Shown here piece after piece: positions 44,640-54,508 of a DNA stretch of 64,000 nt. A program made the translations under genes and the position numbers. The notes beneath the pieces were generated by a model. That model saw only the letters and a program-made list of their open reading frames with translations, searched no databases and was not told the origin of the DNA. The stretch's first letter is position 1, and the number at the start of each line of letters is the position of its first letter. This stretch comes from Dryomyza anilis. Lineage: Eukaryota > Arthropoda > Insecta > Diptera > Dryomyzidae. The stretch covers positions 42,941,121-43,005,120 of the forward strand of contig OX638131.1 of NCBI GenBank assembly GCA_951804985.1. Direction: 5' to 3'.

Positions 44640-45740
44640 ATTAAAAAAAACTATTTTCATTTCACAGAGCACGTCATCTTGGAAAATTCTACCTTGTGAC
44701 AATTATTTCCCAATAATCCTCTTGGGAGAATTCATTTTGGAGGCAATTCATCCGCGTTCAGTATTTTCTCATAACGATTCCCGGAAAATTTTTTCATTGG
44801 ACAATTCTTCTTATTCTTTCCCCGGATACTTATTTTCCGAAAAAATATATTCCGGACATCTTTTTCCCGAGGCAATTATTTATAGGAACATTTCGCAATT
44901 TATATTCAGACAATTCGTTCTCGGAACAATTCTGCCTCGAAACATTTAAACTCCGGACGTTCTTCTCTGGACAATTTGTTTCCAAGACAATTTTCGCCGG
45001 ACAATTCCTCTTGAGCCAATTCTTCGCAGGACATTTTATATCAATTATGCCAATTCTTTTCAAAAACATATCTTCCCAGAGACAATACTTTCGTAGAAGA
45101 ATTCATCCCCGGAAAAATATTTGACGAGAAAACATATCCCTGTTAATTCTTTCCCAAAACAATTCATGCCAAATAAAAATTTAGCGGCATAATTTTTTTT
45201 CAGGCAAGCCTTTCTCGGAATTATTTCTTCACGACAAATTCATCTACTACACAATTCTATCCTGGTACTTCCGACATTCTTATCCAAGACAATTCTTTCC
45301 CAAGACAATTTCCCGACAATTCCTCTTGAAATAATTCTTTTTAGGACAATTTATGCGTACCAATTCGTTTCCAAAACATTTCCTACCAGAGACAATTCTT
45401 TAATGGAACAACTCATCCCCGGAAAAATCTATCACGAGTCTATTTTAACTATTAATTCTTTCACAAAACAATTCCTGACAAAGACAATACCTTTACGGAA
45501 CAATTCTTACCCGATACAATTCATCCTCGAGACTTTTCTACCACTTTTCCACTTGACACAAATCTGCACGAGACTAGTTTTTCCCAATAATTCTTTACCT
45601 ATTCTTTACCGAGATCACCGTTCAAATCTCCGTCGACACAATTCTACACCAAATAATTCTTCCTCTGAGCAATTATTTTTCGAGACAATTCATCTATAAG
45701 ATAAGTCAAAATTCTTCGCAATACAATTTATCCTGAGACT
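44640..45740. repeat. Degenerate minisatellite, GACAATTCTTCCCGA-like unit
   Basis: About 1.1 kb of roughly 16-20-bp units varying around GACAATTCTTCCCGA. A higher-order duplication of about 310 bp is visible: 'GACAATTCCTCTTGA', 'CAGAGACAAT' and 'CATCCCCGGAAAAAT' recur at 44999/45310, 45075/45385 and 45104/45414. Short remnants of the same family lie at 9087 and 37880. Open frames across it are by-products of the repeat. Confidence 0.8.
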
Positions 45741-46268
45741 ATTCTTCACGGAGAGAAATATTCTCATAAATCATGTCATATACGCATTAATTTTGCAAAA
45801 ATTTATCATGATATCCAGCGAAGAATAAGTAATCACATTGATTTGGTATTTATTCAAAATATATGATTTTGGTAAAAATCAATTTTTATGATTAATTGAA
45901 TAAAGTTATGCGTATGTTTACTCATGTTTTAAGTATAATATCGTCGTTGTAGAACGAAAAGTCACCAAATACATTTTCAAAATGCCAAATATTCATTTAC
46001 AAAAATCTTTAAATCGTCACTGTCATGCCAAAGGGATGAATATGCATTTTTAAAAATGTTGGGAAATCAAATTTTAAAGTTTGAAGTAATTTAAAAATTA
46101 GTTTTTTTAAGATATTGTCTTAAGATATTGTCTTAAGATATTGTCTTAACGGGCTCAAGGTCCAGTCGGTACAAATTGGGTGTTTTGTACCAACAAATAA
46201 AACAACAAACAATTGGCAAAATGCATTGAGTGGCAGATTTAGTTTTTTTTCAATTTTTTACGTTATTT

Positions 46269-46406
46269 TTATACCCTACACCTATGAGGTACAGGGTATA
46301 TTAACTTTGTGCATATATTGTAACGCCCCTTAGGAGGCGTGTCCGGCATGGAAAAGTATATATATTCTTGATCAGCATCACAACACGAGTCCGTGTAGCC
46401 ATGTCC

Positions 46407-46458
<52 letters not shown>

Positions 46459-46893
46459 GCCTGTCTGTCCGTCTTGCTGTCCGAATACATAATAACTTGA
46501 GAAGTACTGATCAGAATGCGATGAAATTTCGTCTCAATATATTATAGCCAAAAGTAGGAACTGAGTTTGAAAATGAACCAAATCGGTTAACGGACACGCC
46601 CACCTCCCATACAAGTCACTTTTATATAACTCTTTAGGAACTAATAACTCGAAAAGTATTCAAGATATAGTTATAATATTCAAAACATATTGTTATAATT
46701 CACCTAAAATTTTTTGGTCCAAAAATGGGCGTGATCCGCCCACATTTTTTTTTTCATTATTTCCCAGATTTTCATAGTGGAACTTTGATCCGTTAATTAT
46801 AAAAATCAAATCTATGAAATATTAGCCTTACAAAATTTTAAATATAGGCGTGGTCCGCCAATTATTTTTTTCTAATTTTTTTTTAGTTTTTTA
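46269..46893 (-). mobile_element. DINE-like subfamily 1, 5'-truncated, with expanded GTCT tract
   Basis: 'TATACCCTACACCTATGAGG' and the common body, but the 5' palindrome end is missing. The tract at 46403-46476 has about 15 near-perfect GTCT repeats, the longest in the window. Confidence 0.85.
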
Positions 46894-47712
46894 TAAAAAT
46901 AAAAAGTTTAAAATTTAAATTGGTGTAAAGGCATTTAATATTTGTTTTAAAGCACCTATCGATCTGCATCATTACTTAAAAATATTTTCTTGCAAATAAC
47001 AAAAATTCGAAAAATTGAAAATCTTGTCATGCCAAAAGGGCGAATCTTTCGTTTTTCGCTATAACTATTTATTGGTTCCAGATAAAATATCGATCTGCCT
47101 CTATTAATGTCCTTCTAAAATTTCATAAATTTTGAATAAAATCGTATGCACGCGCAACGTCCATAAAGTTGAAAAAGTACAAAAAATTAACATTTTCTTG
47201 AGTTAAACTGTTCCAATATATATATTCTTATGTGTGCTGAATGAAAATTTGTTATCCTGTAAAGTTTTTGAAAAAAAAATATTACAGTCTGGTGCTTTGC
47301 CAATTATACAATTAAAAAATCAAAAAAAAAATACGATTTTTTTTTTGATGTTTTCAACTTCAAGAACCAGTCGCAGCCACAATATTTGTTTTAAGAATGA
47401 TGAAATTTTGGGAGGGCGTTTATAGATTTGAAATCTAATTTTTAGAGCCTATTCTGATCCAACACACACTTTTTTTTACCCATAACATAAATGTATACTT
47501 CATAAAGATAATTTTTATCTTCGGTTGCAATGCGCAAGAACAGGACGATGTTTTTTTTTACTGAAATTGATTGAGAGAAATTCTACGACCATTATGTAAA
47601 AAATTGTGCAATTGACAAAGCACCAGACTTTAGGATTTTTTTTTAAAACTTAACATGATAGAAAATGAAAATTAACAAATTTGGATTCAGCACACCTAAT
47701 ATTATATAAAAA

Positions 47713-48397
47713 ACCAGTTGGGAAGGTTAGATCACATGGGAAATTTTAAAGTAGGTGTAATTATGATAGTTAGGATTATCAAAATTATAATCGGTCTAAG
47801 CCGACTATAAATACCCTACACATATGTGTGGTTACCATTCAAAGTGATATATAGGTCACCAGGGTATACGAATCCTGAAAATAACTACAAACATTCAATC
47901 GCTGAAGAATTTCCATTCATTTGATACCCATATTTACAAATACCGAATTTCGATTTTTTTTTGTGAACCACAAGTCTTTTCGCCGGAAAACATTATTATC
48001 ATGTATTTGAGCATGACATCAATATATATTTGACCAAAAAAGTTTACCTAAGCACGTATACGTAAGAATTGATCATTTTATGTACATTTTATATGAGGTA
48101 TTTGAACATAAGTGGTCGGATCATAGATCACAATGGACCGATCGCACATACAGCGTAGGTATATTAGTAATCTAAGTTATAAGTTTCATTTATCTAGCTC
48201 TTCAATTTTAAAAGTAGTAGGGATTTCAACAGACAGACAGACAGACGGACAGACGGACATCGCTAAATCGACTCAGGAGGTCATGCTGATCAAGAATATA
48301 TATACTTTTCCATACCGGAGATGCTTCCTTCTGGGTGTTACAAACGGCGTACCAAACTGAATATACCCTTTCACTCTTAGTGTAGGGTATAAAAATG
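47713..48397 (+). mobile_element. DINE-like subfamily 2, full-length
   Basis: Both ends present ('CAGTTGGGAAGGTTAGATCA' and 'TAGTGTAGGGTATAAAAA'), with the short (GACA)n tract at 48232-48260. Closely similar to 18760 and 32965. Confidence 0.85.
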
Positions 48398-49019
48398 CAT
48401 GTAAAAATAACCACCCATGCCGATTTTAGAATGGTTTAACCAGAGAAAATGTCGATTTTTCTGTACTTTTTTAACTTCAAGGACGATGCGCGAGCATAAG
48501 ATTTTATTCAAAATTAATAGATACAATATCTAATTTTTTGAGTCTATTACGATCCAAAAAAAAAACTTTATGTAGATGGTAAAAAAATAAAAATATGGAT
48601 TTAAAGTGTTTTTTAACTTCATCTGCAATGCGCGAACACAAGACATTTTTTTTTCGACTCAAATTTTTTGTGGTAAACTCTAGCACCACAATGTAACTTT
48701 TAAGCACTATTACAACTTAGGGAAAATGTCGATCCACTCTAATGTTTAGAATTATACATAATTCATGAATATAACTCATAAATAACAAAATTAGAAGAAA
48801 ACATGTTTTATAAACATCTTATTCATAAATCATCGTAAACAATTTTCTCCGTGTTCCTATGGCAATTTTAATATTTGTGGAAATAATTAAAAAAGTATTT
48901 ATAATATTAAACATTATTCTAATTACAATGAACTTTAGGTCAAATAATATTTAACTGAAAAAAAAAAAAGATATTCATTTTTTTTTATTTATATAGAATT
49001 GCTTAATACAATTAACTTG

Positions 49020-50640
49020 AACGACAGCAGTACACATGCCATAAGCCTGCCTGCCTCCCATCGCCTGACAAATACAAAATGAGTTGTCAAAATTCGTGAC
49101 GATGCCATTTCGAAAGTACCACCTACAATCTAACGGCGAAATGTCGTTCGCTGCTTAATGTCATCCTCTGCTTCTTCATTTTCATCATCGTCTTGTTGTT
49201 CTTGGCAGATACAAAAATAAATATATATTTAATTTTTTTATTGCTTTTTGTATATTTATGTAGGGCACGTAACGACGAGTCAGATTGCAGGCATGTCACA
49301 TGACTTTCTCCTCCGAATTCTGCAGGTGAACCGCATTGGAATGGACTGTGGACTGGACTGGGAAGACCAACCTGACAAGGCGACCGGGACTTTAATGTAT
49401 ATTTTATACACTAGCAATGTTTCCCATTTAGCAGCTGTCACTGTTGCGCCGTCTGCCCTAATACTGCCACAGAGAGAGGGACGAAAAACTTTTTGGCATT
49501 AATTTAGTTGACCTTTGCGCGCAGCGCTTGGCAGCTGCAAAGTGATAACCGATGCTATTCCGTTGGCTCAAATAAGCGCAGGACAACGTGCGACGTCCTG
49601 CTGAGCGCTGCCACTTTTGTTGCTAGATTCTGCTGTTTTGTATGCTTTGGCCTGGCGATGAGTAGAATTTAATTTGATTTAATGTTATTGAAAGCACGCT
49701 GTGTTTGGGAACAATACAGCTGGGCAGCAGCAGATAAATAAATGAAACGAAATCCCTAAATGATGAAGATTAGAAATGAAGGTAACGGGGGAGGATGAGT
49801 TTTGAGTTGGAATTGAACAGTTTGAATTTAAAATCTTTAAGGACTGCCACAGAATGTATTGAGTTTAATTTGCAATAATCATGAAAAGTGCTTCGAATGC
49901 TGAGAGTTGCTCATTCGCCCTGGCCCGGTTGCCCATGCATCACATAGTCATTAATTTGGTACCACCTCGACTCAAAGAGTGATACTCGTTGTTCTGTTTT
50001 AATATTCTGTCGTTTTTGCATCTGCTCAATGTATCATTTCATGATTAATTTCAGTCACCATCAATCATTTAGTTCGTTCGTTCGCGTCGTTCGTCTATGT
50101 GCGCGCTGTGCTGTTCCATACATCATGCACAATGAGCAAATTCACAACACACATCAGAACCATGCATTGTCAGCATCATTTCATGTTGGAAAACAATGCG
50201 CATTTCCGTTTCCGCCCCCGTCGACAACTCGTGCTCATCATGCTCCATCCGTTCCTCCGGCCCCCACAAATGTTGTGCTTCATTTGTGATGATTTGTCGG
50301 ATTCATGTTTTTGTCGCAGCAGCAGCAGCAGCAGTAATAAATAATTCCAAGGATATTCGCGATTACTGCTTAAATATGTGCATCAGGGGCTGTGATGGCG
50401 GTGCCGGTGACGGCAACATTGCGGACGATCAGAAATCTACTGGCAGCGGTTTTGTTGTACGTCGTTGTCCTCAATCGTGCTGCCGCGCATTTTTCTGTAA
50501 TTCAAAATGTTTTTAAAATAACTGCGAAAGTTAGAGGTTGCGACCATTTACATAGAATACTTTTACATGGATCGGTTTTACCTAGTGATTCATACGCTGC
50601 TCAGTATAAAATATGAATGGTGCGATTATTGAATTCGGTT
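49020..50640. other. Largest non-repetitive GC-richer island, no proven gene
   Basis: Contains a GCAGCAGCAGCAGCAG tract near 50320 and several overlapping short ORFs in different frames (for example 50029-50344), none with a recognised domain. E-box-like and CAGCTG words occur near 49430-49550. This looks like host regulatory or intronic DNA. A spliced gene cannot be excluded. Confidence 0.35.
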
Positions 50641-50697
50641 TAAGTAGGTGAAAGTTGTGCGAAATGGATACACGTTGCTGACATGGAATACACGATC

Positions 50698-51756
50698 AAA
50701 AATTCAGGTTCATTTTTTCAACCTATATAATTTTTTTTATACCCTACACCTATGAGGTACTGGGTATATTAACTTTGTGCATATATTGTAACGCCCCTTA
50801 GTAGGCGTGTCCGGTAAGGAAAAGTATATATATTCTTGATCAGCATCACTACTCGAGTCCGTTTAGCCATGTCCGTCTGTCTGTCTGAGTTTGAAAATGA
50901 GTTTGAAAATGAGCCAAATCGGTCAACGGACACGCCCACCTCCCATACAAGTCACTTATATATAACTTTTTGGGAACCAATAACTCGAAAAGTATTCAAG
51001 ATATAAGTATAAAATTTAAACATATTGTTATTATTCACCTAAAAATATGTGGTCCAAATGGGCGTGATCCGCCCACTTTTTTTTTCATTATTTCCCGGGT
51101 TTTCATAGTGAAAATTTGATCCGTAAATTATTAAAATCAAATCTATGAAATATTAGCCTTTCAAAATTTTAAATATAGACGTTGTCCGCCCAAATATATT
51201 TTTTTTCAATTTTTTTTTTAGTTGTTTATACTTTTATATAAATTTTTTAATTTATGGGGATATAAGACGTAAATTTCTGAGATATGAATAATATCCTGAG
51301 GGTGGGGAGGTTCAGCTTAATTAAAAACTTTAAAATTAAGGTATGCAATTAAATATCCCACATTAATATCCTCACCAAAGGTGTAGGGTATTCCATAGTC
51401 GGGCCCGACCGACTATAAAAATCCGCCCCATGTGACCGAACTTACCCATGTGACCTTACTTTCCCAACTCGTTTTTTTTGTTGGTTTCAAACCGATTTTT
51501 AAACATTTTGATTAATTTTTATTTACCTTGTGTAGTTGAAAAATGTATGTATTTCAACTATAAAATTGAATTTCTTAACTTTAATATATATTTTCACTAT
51601 TTTACTGGACCATAAATCATTTAAATTTAAATTTTCAACCTTTTGGTTGATTTTTATTTACCTGAATAGTTGAAAAATGTATGAATTATAAATGTTCAAC
51701 CTTTTGGTTTATATTATGTACATTCAAGAGGAAAACTTTTAAGTTTTTTAAACATT
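50698..51756 (+). repeat. Family G repeat, second copy, split by DINE
   Basis: 'AAAATTCAGGTTCATTTTTT' before the DINE and 'AAACATTTTGATTAATTTTT', 'TTGGTTGATTTTTATTTACC' after it match 15195-15830. The DINE inserted in a T-rich stretch. Confidence 0.7.
50737..51473 (-). mobile_element. DINE-like subfamily 1, near full-length
   Basis: Both ends present, including the GTCGGGCCCGAC palindrome near 51400. The GTCTG tract is very short (50873-50888), with a deletion just after it. Confidence 0.87.
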
Positions 51757-53070
51757 TTGGATGAATTGCTCAGTGACCGACAATACGGTTTCCGGAGGAC
51801 CAGATCCACAGGTGGCTTGATGGCGGTCCTCTCCGAAGAGTGGAATAATTGTGTTCACCTTTTCGGGGAGAGCAAGGCTGTTGTTCCCGATATTTCCAAG
51901 GCTTTTGATCGAGTGTGGCATAAAGCAATCGTTTCTAAACTAATTGCATATGGTGTCGGTGAATATTTTATTCGATAGATATCGTGTTTTCTCCAAGGTC
52001 GTTCAATACGAGTTGCGATGGATGGTGTGTTCTCAGAACAACATTCCATCAATTCGGAGTTCCGCAGAGTTCCGTCCTATCCCCGTCACTATTTCTGGTA
52101 TTTATCAATGACGTTCTCTCAGTGACCCAGAACCCAATTCATTTCTTTGCAGATGACAGTAATATTTGTCATTCATATTCGTTCAACAAGCGCCCAAACT
52201 CTTTGGAGATTGAGAGTATTAGACGCACTATGAATGACACACTCAATAATGACCTTAAATCAATCTCCGAATGGGGTGTTTCAAATAGAGTAGATTTTAG
52301 TGCAAGCAAGACCCAATGTTGTCTGTTATCTCACTAAAGAATGGATTTGCTCCTCCTCTCAATATGGGTACAGTGGATATTGCGCAGTCATCTGCTCTTG
52401 ACGTTCTGGGCATATCAATTCAATGTGATCTCCGTTGGAATGATCACATATTTAATGTGTCGAAAGAAGCGGTCAAGTACCTCGGTTTTTAAAACGGTGT
52501 AAAACATACTTCACTCCTGCTGACTTGCGCACTGTCTACACTACCTATATACGGACTAAATTGGAATTCAATTCGCACATTTGGGCAGGGGCCTCAAAAT
52601 CCTCCTTGGAGTTCCTGGACCGAATCCAACAACGTGCGATATATTTAATAGGGGATGAAAATATTTCATCGTCTATTGGTTCTCTTGAGCACCGAAGGAC
52701 CGTTGAGTGTGGAAGCCTGTTTTATTGGTATTACAATGGTGAGTGTTCGAGGGAAATACATGGCCTGATTCCCCCAGGTCGTGTGTTCTCTTGTTCTACG
52801 TCAAACCAAGCCCACCCCTTCGTAGTTCACTCGGCTCTCAACAGAACCACGCAATATCGAGAAAATTCGTTCTTCAGTCGCACGATACGTTTGTGGAAAA
52901 ATCTCCCTGCGTCCGTTTTTCCAACATTTTTGATATTGGCAAACAAACATTCACCGACACTACTCTATATTTCCTTCCTCCTTTTAACCTATCATCCCTT
53001 CTTACGATCAACACTGTGCTTTGCATGAAAGGGGCATCCCCTGAGCGTTGGTTAATTTGTAAAAAAAAAA
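51757..53070 (+). pseudogene. 5'-truncated non-LTR retrotransposon, RT fragment (copy 2)
   Basis: The frame from 51757 encodes LSDRQYGFRRTRSTGG and DISKAFDRVWHK, then a TAG at 51977. Other frames carry SVLSPSLFLVFINDV with an intact FADD (52147-52158) and, from 52525, the thumb-like region TYIRTKLEFNSHIWAGASKS. Poly(A) at 53061-53070. Same element as 3466-4723 and similarly 5'-truncated near the RT start. At least two frameshifts and two stops show it is dead. Jockey-superfamily-like. Confidence 0.87.
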
Positions 53071-54026
53071 TTTGCAATATTTTTATAATATCCTTGATAT
53101 AACTATAATGACATATCGTCATTATCATAACAAAGGGGCGAATGTGAAATTTTTGACGTTTGGCAAATTATTTTTGAGTAATAATGACAATCGATGGGTG
53201 TTTTAAAAATATACATTTCATTTAGATAAAATGTTCAATAATTAGATTTCCTATCTCGTTATTTAATAAGAGTCAGATTTGGTTTATTTAAATAGGCTTT
53301 AGTTTGTGATTCTTCATAAAGGATGTATTTTAAATAAGCTATACCCTACTCGACCCGGAACAGTATCTTTTTATGTGGCCTTTGCTAAGATGAATTTTTT
53401 TGATGCAATATTTGTCTTTAAAGCATTGTCTAAGTGGGAATTTAAGCGACAAGATCTTGAGAGAAAAATTCAAAGATTTCTTCATTACTTTAATGTATTT
53501 GTCTTCAAGGAACTTTTTCCATCTGGCTACGTTCAACGTCTGCCTAGTCATTCAAAATAATTATTTTTTGTTAAATATAATGAATAATGACAAAAGCGTA
53601 AACATATTTTTTACTCATTAAAATAATTTATAGAAAAAAAAACTGAAACTACACTTCAAATCACAATCCTTGAATTATTTAGAAATTATAATCACAGGGC
53701 ACATTTTGTAGAACAGTATACAATAAAAAGTGTATATTTTGTATAAAACCTGCCCCAGTTCTGTGCGTATTTCATATCTGTCGACGTCAACAAATCCATT
53801 TGATTCCATTCCATGCCATTGAAATAGCGTGTATGTGTTTTGAGTGAAAACATGACCACGTTTCACCCCAGGTTCTTGCGCTACAATGAGTTTGCCAGGC
53901 ACTGACTGGTTATAATAATGACATGCACGTGATTGACATGTTTTGAGTATACACTTCAAGTATCATGCAAAACTTTGGCTTTATCGCAAGTTTCTATCGT
54001 TTCTATGAATGCATATGTTTCAAAGG
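53071..54026. other. AT-rich stretch, nothing firm
   Basis: Overlapping ORFs of about 70-95 codons on both strands, without motifs. No repeat end recognised. Confidence 0.35.
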
Positions 54027-54508
54027 AGTGCACCCAAAAAAAAATGTAGTTGAAATAATTACATTTGTAGTTGTTTTATTACCAAAAAGAATTGCGCTTG
54101 TTTCATCTAAATTTATGCACAATTTTTTATTTAAACTACGTATATAATAAATTAATACATAAAATAAAATTACTACATGATATTTTATTTTTATTTCTTC
54201 GATGAGACGCATTATCTGAGCTTCTTAATCAGTTAGAAAAAATATATAATGAACTACGATGTAATTAGGTAATGAAAATTTGCTTTTGACATCTGAAAAT
54301 AAAAATTAAAGACATTTTTTATATAAATATATTGAGAATGCAGTAAAACTTTTATTTTTTGAAACAAGTACAAACATTTTTTTTTTTTTTTTTTAATAAT
54401 AATCGAGTTTTAGCTAATACAGCTAGCTTGCACTTTCACAGCATAATGCTGGAAAATATTTACCCACTAAATTAGTTGGGCTCGTGAACAACACATGCAT
54501 TTGTTACA

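Larger units (their letters stand above)
45749..48854. mobile_element. Element M, copy 2, composite with two DINE insertions
   Basis: Left end 'CACGGAGAGAAATATTCTCA' plus 'TAAATCATG' and right end 'ATAAATCATCGTAAACAATT' plus 'TTCTCCGTG' are inverted relatives. Between them lie DINE copies at 46269 and 47713 and two related non-coding blocks (47380-47700 and 48480-48720) sharing 'CAATGCGC' and 'GATCCAA' words. No transposase seen. Confidence 0.5.

Noticed and set aside
45403..45699. 98-codon ORF in the minisatellite
   Set aside because: Its repetitive composition follows the GACAATTC unit; no independent coding signal.
46403..46476. CRISPR-like or clustered short repeat array
   Set aside because: Simple GTCT microsatellite without spacers, inside a eukaryotic DINE element.
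50029..50616. Overlapping ORFs of 74-106 codons
   Set aside because: Three frames are open at once over the same GC-richer stretch, none with a motif, so openness reflects composition rather than coding.
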